From Oscillospiraceae bacterium (GTDB lineage: Bacteria > Bacillota > Clostridia > Oscillospirales > Ruminococcaceae), in NCBI GenBank assembly GCA_019423445.1, contig JAHZBJ010000085.1, positions 208 through 9,033 on the forward strand: a stretch of 8,826 nt of DNA, read 5' to 3'. Under the pieces are notes generated by a model, which was not told the origin of the DNA, did not search any database, and saw only the letters and a list, made by a program, of their open reading frames with translations. Positions 1 through 8,401 of the stretch are shown here, one piece after another. Every line of letters begins with the position of its first letter. The first letter of the stretch is position 1. Position numbers and translations under genes: made by a program.

Positions 1-78
1 CGCCCTTTTCAGCCCAAGCGATATGCTCAGAGAGCGGCGCAGGAACTTACGCCTCCCAGAAGGTATTCTCACGGACGC
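1..78 (-). repeat. Right end of a third repeat element (partial, cut by window start)
   Basis: Positions 27-76 are one 50-bp repeat unit in reverse orientation. Read on the minus strand it starts GTCCGTGAGA and ends CGCTCTCTGA. Its terminal sequence CTCACGGA (68-75) matches those at 6367-6374, 6418-6425 and 8756-8763. The preceding bases (1-26, CGCCCTTTTCAGCCCAAGCG then ATATG) match the segment before the reverse arm in element B (8689-8714) and, for the last few bases, element A (ATATGCTCAG). The central hairpin and left arm would lie outside the window. The right edge (CTCACGGACGC then five A and GAG) merges into the nifJ terminator. Confidence 0.8.
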
Positions 79-114
79 AAAAAGAGGCGGGCCCGCAGGC
101 CCGCCTCTTTTTTT
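79..114 (-). terminator. Rho-independent terminator of nifJ (bidirectional)
   Basis: A perfect 10-bp stem, GAGGCGGGCC (84-93) and GGCCCGCCTC (98-107), closes a 4-nt loop (CGCA). It is flanked by five A on the left (79-83) and seven T on the right (108-114). Read on the minus strand it gives a stem followed by a U tract, 38 bases past the nifJ stop codon. It would work in both directions and so also insulates nifJ from the repeat element on its left. Confidence 0.93.
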
Positions 115-144
115 AGGTGTGATTCAGCCGGAGTTCCGGGAAGC

Positions 145-3690
<3,546 letters not shown>

Positions 3691-3724
3691 TCTTTTTTCC
3701 TCCCTGTGTTGATTTACTTTTCCA

Positions 3725-3776
3725 TGCCGGGCTGCTGGATTACCCGCGGAGATTTGCTTTTGCAGAAACCCCGGCA
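3725..3776 (-). other. Possible stem in the nifJ leader
   Basis: TGCCGGG (3725-3731) and CCCGGCA (3770-3776) are a perfect 7-bp inverted repeat enclosing 38 bases of the roughly 90-base nifJ 5' leader. It could fold in the mRNA and leave the ribosome binding site (3699-3704) exposed. No known riboswitch or T-box motif is recognisable. A leader of this length could be regulatory or incidental. Confidence 0.3.
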
Positions 3777-3787
3777 CACTTGAGTTA

Positions 3788-3816
3788 ATTTTACCATTTT
3801 TTTGACGGGGTGTAAA
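3788..3816 (-). promoter_or_regulatory. Sigma-A type promoter of nifJ, extended -10
   Basis: Read on the minus strand: -35 TTTACA (3811-3816), a 17-base spacer, and -10 TAAAAT (3788-3793) preceded by TGG, an extended -10. Each hexamer has one mismatch to the vegetative consensus. Transcription would start near 3781, giving a leader of about 90 bases. A second -35-like box, TTGACA (3818-3823), lies just upstream, but its spacing to this -10 (24 bases) is too long. A strong promoter fits a central metabolic enzyme. Confidence 0.75.
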
Positions 3817-3914
3817 GTGTCAAGGGGCTCCCAAACGGGCTTTTTTTCTTTTCCCAGGCCCGAAAAAAGGCGAAAAGCTCCCATGTCCGGTTCCTGCCGC
3901 GGGTTTGGAAAATC

Positions 3915-3938
3915 TTTCCCCTGCCTTTCCAGGGGAAA
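3915..3938. promoter_or_regulatory. Candidate operator: 24-bp palindrome abutting the -35 box
   Basis: TTTCCCCTG (3915-3923) and CAGGGGAAA (3930-3938) form a perfect 9-bp inverted repeat with a 6-base centre. It ends exactly one base before the -35 element of the rightward promoter. That position and symmetry suit a dimeric activator or repressor site. The regulator is unknown, and no regulator gene is present in the window. Confidence 0.45.
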
Positions 3939-3967
3939 TTGACTTTCCACCGCTTTTCCTGTACTAT
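3939..3967 (+). promoter_or_regulatory. Sigma-A type promoter of the CBS-domain membrane protein operon
   Basis: -35 TTGACT (3939-3944), a 17-base spacer, and -10 TACTAT (3962-3967), each one base from consensus. Transcription would start near 3974, giving a leader of about 105 bases before the ATG at 4081. It points away from the nifJ promoter, so the two operons diverge. Confidence 0.75.
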
Positions 3968-3980
3968 ATTTTCTGTACAG
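3959..3980. promoter_or_regulatory. Inverted repeat over the -10 and start site
   Basis: CTGTAC (3959-3964) and GTACAG (3975-3980) are 6-bp inverted arms separated by 10 bases, spanning the -10 box and the predicted transcription start. CTGTAC also recurs directly at 3973-3978. This placement would suit a repressor site. The arms are short, so chance is possible. Confidence 0.3.
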
Positions 3981-4000
3981 CTGCGCCGCAGCGCCGCTTG

Positions 4001-4057
4001 GAAGCCGGGGGGAGCCTCCCGGCTTCCCGCGGGAAAATCCGGGCCCTCCGTGGCCCG
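4001..4057 (+). other. Two leader hairpins before the CBS-domain protein gene
   Basis: The first hairpin is GAAGCCGGG (4001-4009) with CCCGGCTTC (4018-4026), 9 perfect base pairs and an 8-base loop. The second is CGGGCC (4040-4045) with GGCCCG (4052-4057). They lie in the 5' leader just ahead of the ribosome binding site GGAGG (4064-4068). Neither is followed by a T tract, so they are not terminators. They may protect the transcript or modulate translation. Confidence 0.45.
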
Positions 4058-4080
4058 CCGACTGGAGGAAATCCCATATC

Positions 4081-5496
4081 ATGGACCCTGACACAGGCGC
4101 CATACCCATTTTTCAGTTCCTTTCCGCCGCCCAGCCCCAGCCAGGGGACCCTGGCCCCGGCACCGACCTGCTCTTCTTTCTCCTATTTCTGGGCCTGGGG
4201 GCCTTTGTGGTCCTCTGCCAGAACAGCCTGGTGGAGCTGAAGGACGCAAAGCTGCGGCAGCGCTCCGCCGCCGACCCCGACGACCCCGCCCTGAACCGCA
4301 TCGCGAGGCTCCTGGAGCGGCCGGGACGCTTCGCCTCCGCCTGCCGGGGGGCTTATACCTTCTGCCACCTCTGCGCCGTGGCCTTCCTGGCCCGGGGGGT
4401 CACCGACCTGGCCTCGGAGCTGGAGTTCTTCCAGCTCCCCTTCTGGAGCACCCCCTGGGGCCGCCTCCTGGGGAGCGTCCTGGTGGTGCTGGTGGGGGTC
4501 TTCTTCATCCTGGTCTTTTCCCGGGGCATTCCCAGGCGCCTGGCCGCTTTGGCCCCGGAGCGCCTGGCCCCCGCCCTGAGCCGCCCCGCCGCCTGGATCG
4601 TGGCCATCTTCAATCCCCTTTCCTGGGCTTCGGAGAAGCTCTGCTCCCTGGTGCTGGCCCTGATGGGGGTCCGGGCCCAGGAGCGCCGGGAGAACGTCAC
4701 CGAAGAGGAGCTCCGGATGATGGTGGACGTCAGTGAGGAGACCGGCGGCATCGCCCGGGGGGAAAAGGAGATGCTCCTGGGGGTCTTTGACTTCGCCGAC
4801 CGCACCGTGGACCAAATCATGACCCACCGCACCGACGTGGTGGCGGTGGAGGAGAACGCATCCCTGGAGGAGATCGTGGAGATCTCCGGCTCCACCGGCT
4901 TTTCCCGGATCCCCGTGGTAGGGGAAGAGGGACTGGACGACGTCCAGGGCATCCTCAACGTCAAGGACCTGCTGCCTCTGGCGGTGCGCCCTGAGGTGGC
5001 CCCCTTCTCCCCCACCGCTTATATGCGCCAGCCCGTCTATGTCCCCGAGTCCACCAAGTGCCGGGATCTCTTTGCCCGCCTGAACCGGGAGAAGGCTCAG
5101 ATCGCCGTGGTGGTGGATGAGTACGGCGGCACCTCCGGCATCGTTACCATGGAGGACCTCCTGGAGTCCATCGTGGGGGATATCCAGGACGAATACGACA
5201 ACGAAAAAGAGGAGGCCACCCCTCTTTCCCGGGGCGGCTACACCCTGGACGGGGAGATCTCCCTGGAGGAGGCGGAGCGGCTCCTGGGCTGCAGCTTCCG
5301 GGACTGCCCCGACTGGGACGAGTATGACACCCTGGGGGGACTTCTCATCGGTCTTCTGGACCGGATCCCCGCCCCGGGGGAGCACCCCAGCCTGGAGCTG
5401 GACGGGGTGCGTTTCACCGTTCAGAAATCCGACCGCCGCCAGATCCTCCAGGTGCTGGCGGAGCCCCTCCCCCAGGAGGAGACCTCCCGTGGGTAA
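4081..5496 (+). CDS. Hemolysin-family (CNNM/CorC-HlyC) membrane protein with CBS pair
   Basis: A 471-aa integral membrane protein of the family often annotated 'hemolysin family protein'; relatives are linked to Mg2+/Co2+ homeostasis, and haemolysis is not a safe inference. An N-terminal CNNM (DUF21-type) membrane domain has hydrophobic segments near 29-47, 87-110, 126-148 and 168-196, with the family-typical stretch IPRRLAALAPER (150-161). A linker (ENVTEEELRMMVD, 204-216) leads to two CBS domains (about 243-300 and 306-365, the latter with VVVDEYGGTSGIVTMEDLLE at 343-362), which usually bind adenine nucleotides. A C-terminal CorC/HlyC domain (about 385-460) carries DEYDTLGGLL (413-422). The ATG at 4081 is used because it follows GGAGG (4064-4068), though the 12-base spacing is long. 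First gene of a two-gene operon. The membrane domain is more divergent than the cytoplasmic part, so the transported ion is uncertain. Confidence 0.93.
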   Translation: MDPDTGAIPIFQFLSAAQPQPGDPGPGTDLLFFLLFLGLGAFVVLCQNSLVELKDAKLRQRSAADPDDPALNRIARLLERPGRFASACRGAYTFCHLCAVAFLARGVTDLASELEFFQLPFWSTPWGRLLGSVLVVLVGVFFILVFSRGIPRRLAALAPERLAPALSRPAAWIVAIFNPLSWASEKLCSLVLALMGVRAQERRENVTEEELRMMVDVSEETGGIARGEKEMLLGVFDFADRTVDQIMTHRTDVVAVEENASLEEIVEISGSTGFSRIPVVGEEGLDDVQGILNVKDLLPLAVRPEVAPFSPTAYMRQPVYVPESTKCRDLFARLNREKAQIAVVVDEYGGTSGIVTMEDLLESIVGDIQDEYDNEKEEATPLSRGGYTLDGEISLEEAERLLGCSFRDCPDWDEYDTLGGLLIGLLDRIPAPGEHPSLELDGVRFTVQKSDRRQILQVLAEPLPQEETSRG

Positions 5497-5526
5497 GGGA
5501 ACCTTTGGGCTGAGGAGGGAGCAGCT

Positions 5527-5850
5527 GTGAAGTTTTGGCCGTGGCTCCTGCTGCTGGCGGTTCTGCTGGGCGGGGATTCCCTTCTCCGCCGCCTCTGTCC
5601 CCGCCTCTGGGAGCGGGTCCGGCTCTTCTGGGATATCCTTTGCGCCCTGCTGTGTGCTCTTTATGCCGGGACCCTGGTGCTGGGCGCGGGACAGGTGCTG
5701 CTCAGCGAAGTGGAAACGGAGGAAAAGGTGCTGTTCTGCCTTTTCACCGGGGTGTGCGTGGCGGTTCTGGCCTGGAGCACCTTTGAGAGCTGGAAAAGGT
5801 GCCTGGCCCGGTTCCGGCGCCCCCGCTGCCGGAAACAGCTGAAGAAATGA
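5527..5850 (+). CDS. Small hypothetical membrane protein
   Basis: A 107-aa protein I do not recognise. Hydrophobic stretches lie near residues 4-17 (WPWLLLLAVLLGG), 33-58 and 67-84, predicting two or three membrane helices. Basic patches (RRLCPRLWER, 21-30) and a strongly basic tail (WKRCLARFRRPRCRKQLKK, 89-107) suggest cytoplasmic loops. The start is GTG at 5527, chosen because AGGAGG (5513-5518) lies exactly 8 bases upstream. It begins 30 bases after the CBS-domain protein gene, on the same strand and with no promoter between, so it is very probably co-transcribed and may be a partner of that protein. A terminator follows 17 bases after its stop. The good ribosome binding site and operon position support a real gene; function is unknown. 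Confidence 0.75.
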   Translation: MKFWPWLLLLAVLLGGDSLLRRLCPRLWERVRLFWDILCALLCALYAGTLVLGAGQVLLSEVETEEKVLFCLFTGVCVAVLAWSTFESWKRCLARFRRPRCRKQLKK

Positions 5851-5866
5851 ATCATAAGTCCATAGG

Positions 5867-5897
5867 AAAACCCCCTGCCGTCAGGCAGGGGGTTTTT
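5867..5897 (+). terminator. Rho-independent terminator of the CBS-domain protein operon
   Basis: CCCCCTGCC (5871-5879) and GGCAGGGGG (5884-5892) form a perfect 9-bp stem with a 4-base loop (GTCA), preceded by AAAA and followed by TTTTT (5893-5897). It lies 17 bases past the stop at 5850. Its T tract runs almost directly into the first TCCGTGAG of repeat element A. It may also work for leftward transcription. Confidence 0.95.
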
Positions 5898-5928
5898 ATC
5901 CGTGAGCCGGGCCGGGGCCCGGGACCAA

Positions 5929-6101
5929 GTCCGTGAGAATACGGACGCAGAGGCGTAAGTTTGTGCCTCGCTCCCTGGCAGCCTGAGGGCCGCGCCCAGG
6001 TCCGTGAGCAGCTGGACACAGAAGCGCAGGGCGGTACCTCGCTTTTTTCGGGTCCGTGAGAAAACGGACGCAGAAGCGCAGGGCGGTATTTCGCTCCCTG
6101 A
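5929..6101 (+). repeat. Forward tandem units of element A (three)
   Basis: Units start with GTCCGTGAG at 5929, 6000 and 6052, with steps of 71 and 52 bases. Shared landmarks are GTCCGTGAG, then GGACGCAG or GGACACAG at positions 15-22, then AGGCG or AAGCG, a variable block, and CGCTCCCTG or CGCTTTTTTCGG at the end. Units two and three share GCGCAGGGCGGTA. The first has an extra GC-rich tail (about 5979-5999). Confidence 0.85.
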
Positions 6102-6160
6102 ACAAATAACAGGGGCTGGGAAGAACTCATATGAATCCTCTCCAGCAGCCCCTGCTGAAT
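6098..6160 (+). ncRNA. Conserved central hairpin of element A (candidate structured RNA)
   Basis: CAGGGGCTG (6110-6118) pairs with CAGCCCCTG (6146-6154), nine base pairs closing a 27-base loop. The loop reads GGAAGAACTCATATGAATCC then TCTCCAG, nearly the same as in element B. Against element B the stem differs by a compensatory change, G6114:C6150 here and C8627:G8660 there. Transcription has not been shown, and direction is uncertain; the + strand is used for description only. Confidence 0.5.
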
Positions 6161-6311
6161 CCCGCCCGGTAGGCCGGGCTGCCTGGCCGGTTCCGGAGGG
6201 GACAAAAGCCCCGGCGGGGCTTTCGAGGCCACGTTCCCGACCAACGGGAGGGATGCAATTTGTTCCGCTTTACTCCGCGAATTGTCTTTCTTTTCTACCG
6301 CCTTCTGAATC
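6151..6311. repeat. 150-bp insert in element A between CTGAATC direct repeats
   Basis: CCTGCTGAATC (6151-6161) recurs as CCTTCTGAATC (6301-6311) exactly 150 bases later. Element B has a single CCTCCTGAATC (8661-8671) at the matching place. The insert holds several hairpins: GCCCGG-TAGG-CCGGGC (6164-6179), AAAGCCCC-GGC-GGGGCTTT (6205-6223), TCCCG-ACCAA-CGGGA (about 6234-6248), and the AATT-flanked palindrome at 6255-6284. No coding potential is evident. It looks like a second small repeat nested in, or exchanged into, the first. Confidence 0.6.
6255..6284. repeat. AATT-flanked palindromic repeat, copy 1
   Basis: Begins GCAATTTG and ends GCGAATTG, with TCCGC then CTCCGC between the arms. The arms CAATTTG and CGAATTG are near-perfect inverted copies. 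A relative lies at 8800-8826, sharing 21 of 27 aligned bases. Confidence 0.6.
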
Positions 6312-6324
6312 TTAAGTGATATGC

Positions 6325-6426
6325 TCAGGGAGCGGGGCAGTTATTTGCGCCTCTGTGTCCCTTCTCTCACGGACGCAAAAAGAGCGGGGCAGAGACTTAC
6401 GCTTCGCAGAATCTTCTCTCACGGAC
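6325..6426 (-). repeat. Reverse-orientation units of element A (two)
   Basis: Read on the minus strand the units start with GTCCGTGAGA at 6374 and 6426. The inner unit is 50 bases and ends CGCTCCCTGA, the same end as forward unit three. The outer unit carries GAAGATTCTG in place of the GGACGCAG block, the same variant seen in element B's reverse arm. The junction between them (CTCACGGACGC, five A, GAGCGGG) matches the sequence leading into the nifJ terminator. Confidence 0.8.
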
Positions 6427-6432
6427 GCAAAA

Positions 6433-6810
6433 TCAGCTTTTGTCGCCGGAGCGGAAGATCAGGGCGGCGACGAGGCCGAAGAACACCGCGGCGGCGATGC
6501 CTGCGGCAGCGGCGGTGAAGCCCCCGGAAAGGACCCCCAGGAGGCCCTTTTCCAGTACCGCCTCCCGGGTTCCCTTGGCCAGGAGCGCCCCGAAGCCGGT
6601 GAGGGGGACGGTGGCCCCGGCGCCGGCGAAGTCGATGAGGGGCTGGTAGAGGCCAAGGCCGCCCAGGACCACCCCAGCCACCACATAGCTTACCAGGATT
6701 CGGGCGGGGGTGAGCTTGGTATAGTCGATGAATACCTGGCCCAGGGCGCAGAAGGCGCCTCCAACGGCGAAGGCTTTGAGGTATGGCAGCAGCATTTCCA
6801 GGATTTCCAT
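6433..6810 (-). CDS. spoVAE: Stage V sporulation protein AE (SpoVAE)
   Basis: A 125-aa membrane protein, third gene of the spoVA operon. SpoVA proteins form the channel in the inner forespore membrane that loads dipicolinic acid (with Ca2+) into the spore and releases it at germination. Hydrophobic segments lie near 8-28, 37-58, 62-76 and 91-119. Family motifs are GGAFCALGQVFIDYTKLTPA (17-36) and DFAGAGATVPLTGFGALL (60-77); the latter resembles a block in SpoVAC. Length fits the usual ~116-125 aa. The start ATG at 6810 follows AGGAGG (complement of 6819-6824) by 8 bases; this site overlaps the spoVAD stop codon TAG (6823-6825), implying tight coupling. The stop lies 7 bases from element A, and no clear terminator is seen before the repeat. 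Confidence 0.96.
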   Translation of the reverse strand: MEILEMLLPYLKAFAVGGAFCALGQVFIDYTKLTPARILVSYVVAGVVLGGLGLYQPLIDFAGAGATVPLTGFGALLAKGTREAVLEKGLLGVLSGGFTAAAAGIAAAVFFGLVAALIFRSGDKS

Positions 6811-6822
6811 GGCGTAGACCTC

Positions 6823-7839
6823 CTATTTTGGGGTTGCGGAGAGCCAGAGCAGGTGGGCGATGCCGGGGATGGATTCCCCCTGCTGCACCGAGGTGGTGGA
6901 CATCAGGGCGCCGGTGGCGGCGAAAAGGACATTTTTCAGATCCCCCCGGCGGATGGCGGGGAGGATGTAGGAGCAGAGGACCGAAGCGGAGCAGCCGCAT
7001 CCGGAGCCTCCCGCCTCCACCTGCTGTTTTTCGGTATCGTAGATCAGCAGGCCGCAGTCGGCGTGGCGGCCCTGGAGCTTCCAGCCTTCCCGCTCCATCA
7101 GTTCCAGGAGGAGGGTGCTTCCCACCTTCCCCAGATCCCCGGTGGCGATCATGTCGAAACGATCGGGGGCGAGGCCGGTATCCCGGAAAAACCGCTGAAG
7201 GGTGTCAGCGGCGGCGGGAGCCATGGCTGCTCCCATGTTGTTGGCGTCGGTGATCCCCATGTCCTTGATGGTGCCGATGGTGATTCCCCGGACGTAGGGG
7301 GGGACTGAGGCCCGCCCCACAATGGCGGCTCCGGCGCCGGTGACAGTCCACTGGGAGGTGGGGGTCCGTTGGCCGCCGTACTCCAGGGGAAAGCGGAACT
7401 GCCGCTCCGCCGAGCAGAAGTGGGAGGAGGTGATGGCGGCGGTGTGTTCCCCAAAGCCCCCTTCAATAAAAAGGGAGGCCAGGCAGAGGGATTCCGCCAT
7501 GGTGGAGCAGGCGCCGTAGAGCCCCACAAAGGGCACCCCCAGGTCCCGCAGGCCGTAGGTGGAGCCGGTGCACTGGTTCAGCAGGTCCCCGGCGAAGATG
7601 TATTGGAGGTCCGGCGGGGAGAGTCCCGCCTTTTTCAGGGCCACGTTGATGGCGTCTTTCTGCAGGCGGCATTCCGCCTTTTCCCAGGTTTGTTCCCCCA
7701 TGGTGCTGTCCTGGCACAGCTGGTCGAAGCAGCCCCCCAGGGGGCCCTCCCCTTCCCGCTTGGAGCCGATGGCCCCGTAGGCCACCACCGAGGGGGTATT
7801 CTCCAGGATCAGGGTGCCGCTGCCTACCCGGATTGCCAT
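6823..7839 (-). CDS. spoVAD: Stage V sporulation protein AD (SpoVAD), dipicolinic-acid binding
   Basis: A 338-aa soluble thiolase-fold protein that sits on the inner spore membrane and, in Bacillus, binds dipicolinic acid for the SpoVA channel. Length equals the family norm. Visible motifs: FAGDLLNQCTGSTYGLRDL (82-100), GLYGACSTMAESL (106-118) with C111-S112 at the thiolase active-site position, YGGQRTPTSQWTVTGAGAA (154-172), MGITDANNMGAAMAPAA (194-210), TGDLGKVGS (233-241) and GGSGCGCSAS (277-286). No membrane segment is apparent. The ATG at 7839 follows GGGAGG (complement of 7848-7853) by 8 bases. It starts 18 bases after the spoVAC stop (7858-7860), and its stop codon lies within the spoVAE ribosome binding site. 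It is a degenerate thiolase relative rather than an enzyme of fatty acid metabolism, as operon context confirms. Confidence 0.97.
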   Translation of the reverse strand: MAIRVGSGTLILENTPSVVAYGAIGSKREGEGPLGGCFDQLCQDSTMGEQTWEKAECRLQKDAINVALKKAGLSPPDLQYIFAGDLLNQCTGSTYGLRDLGVPFVGLYGACSTMAESLCLASLFIEGGFGEHTAAITSSHFCSAERQFRFPLEYGGQRTPTSQWTVTGAGAAIVGRASVPPYVRGITIGTIKDMGITDANNMGAAMAPAAADTLQRFFRDTGLAPDRFDMIATGDLGKVGSTLLLELMEREGWKLQGRHADCGLLIYDTEKQQVEAGGSGCGCSASVLCSYILPAIRRGDLKNVLFAATGALMSTTSVQQGESIPGIAHLLWLSATPK

Positions 7840-7857
7840 AGCTGTTTCCTCCCTTCC

Positions 7858-8304
7858 TCAGGCGCCTGCCCCGGTGAGGAACAGGATGATGCCGTATACC
7901 ACCGCCGCCGCGGTGCCGTAAACGATTACCGGTCCGGCGATGACGAACATCTTGGCGCCAAGGCCAAGGATCAGCCCTTCGCTTTTAAACTCGATGGCGG
8001 GGCTTGCCACCGCGTTGGCGAAGCCGGTAATGGGCACCAGGGTCCCGGCTCCGCCAAACTTGGCGATGTTGTCATAGACCTTCAGGCCGGTAAGGAGCAC
8101 TGACAGAAACACCAGGCATACCGAAGTCCAGGCGGAGGCCTCATCCTTGGGGAGGCCCCGGCTGAGAAAAAGCTGGGTCAGCCCTTGGCCCAGGGTGCAG
8201 ATGAGCCCTCCGATGAGGAAGGCCAGAGGAATGTTCCGCCAGCTTTTGGTGTTGGGACTGGCGCGTTTGGTCATCTGGCTGTAGTCGTTGGGAGTCAGGG
8301 CCAT
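7858..8304 (-). CDS. spoVAC: Stage V sporulation protein AC (SpoVAC)
   Basis: A 148-aa integral membrane protein, first gene of the spoVA operon; in Bacillus SpoVAC is reported to act as a mechanosensitive channel in dipicolinic-acid release. Hydrophobic segments lie near 25-46, 58-76, 84-99 and 112-145. Motifs typical of the family are AFLIGGLICTLGQGLTQLF (28-46), KVYDNIAKFGGAGTLVPITG (75-94) and FANAVASPAIEFKSEGLILG (95-114), followed by GLGAKMFVIAGPVIVYG (114-130). The ATG at 8304 is chosen from family length; AGGAAG (complement of 8315-8320) lies 10 bases upstream, a weaker site than those of spoVAD and spoVAE. The adjacent C-D-E order with no spoVAA, AB or AF beside it is the reduced arrangement seen in clostridia. 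Forespore expression is expected from the promoter at 8342-8371. Confidence 0.96.
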   Translation of the reverse strand: MALTPNDYSQMTKRASPNTKSWRNIPLAFLIGGLICTLGQGLTQLFLSRGLPKDEASAWTSVCLVFLSVLLTGLKVYDNIAKFGGAGTLVPITGFANAVASPAIEFKSEGLILGLGAKMFVIAGPVIVYGTAAAVVYGIILFLTGAGA

Positions 8305-8341
8305 GGCAAGGCCACTTCCTTTCTATTCTGGGTTCTTCCCC

Positions 8342-8371
8342 TATTCTTTCCGGGTGGAAAGGCTGATATAC
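8342..8371 (-). promoter_or_regulatory. Forespore (sigma-F/sigma-G type) promoter of the spoVA operon
   Basis: Read on the minus strand: -35 GTATA (8367-8371), a 15-base spacer, then GGAAAGAATA (8342-8351). This fits the Bacillus sigma-F consensus (GYWTA, about 15-16 bases, GGNRANANTW) at every defined position. With an 18-base spacer the overlapping AAGAATA matches a sigma-G -10 with one mismatch. In Bacillus the spoVA operon is read by sigma-G in the forespore. The start would be near 8335, about 30 bases before the spoVAC start codon. Confidence 0.7.
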
Positions 8372-8401
8372 TTTTGGTATTTTTTTGACGGCATATTTTG
8401 A

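Larger units (their letters stand above)
5899..6426. repeat. Repeat element A: inverted-repeat non-coding element with tandem 50-bp units
   Basis: This fills the space between the convergent CBS-protein operon and spoVA operon; no gene is supported in it. The left end TCCGTGAG (5899-5906) and right end CTCACGGA (6418-6425) are inverted copies. From left to right: a GC-rich palindrome (5907-5922), three forward units (5929, 6000 and 6052 starts), the linker CTGAACAAATAACAGG (6098-6113), a central hairpin, a 150-bp insert (about 6162-6311), and two reverse units (6325-6374 and about 6377-6426). The innermost forward (6052-6101) and reverse (6325-6374) units are each 50 bases and align without gaps when one is inverted, so the whole could fold as a giant imperfect hairpin. 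The right end lies 7 bases from the spoVAE stop codon. Element B and the fragment at 1-78 are relatives. Confidence 0.85.

Noticed and set aside
3691..3781. Riboswitch or T-box in the nifJ leader
   Set aside because: Only one 7-bp stem was found, with no T-box sequence, specifier-like structure or terminator before the gene.
3829..3857. Terminator-like T-rich stretch after a GC stem on the plus strand
   Set aside because: The pairing before the T run is weak and mismatched, and there is no upstream rightward gene to end.
3714..4109. A 131-codon minus-strand frame in the divergent intergenic region
   Set aside because: It overlaps the nifJ promoter and leader and the start of the CBS-domain gene, lacks a ribosome binding site at its start, and shows no recognisable motif.
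4183..5385. A 400-codon antisense frame opposite the CBS-domain protein gene
   Set aside because: Same cause as above: in register with the real gene, His/Gly/Gln-rich, no family motifs.
5852..6244. A 130-codon minus-strand frame through element A with Arg/Pro/Ser-rich protein
   Set aside because: It translates repeat units whose steps (71 and 52 bases) are not multiples of three, so the same DNA is read in different frames. It also runs through a terminator. Similar words in the frame at 8341-8760 come from repeat homology, not protein conservation.
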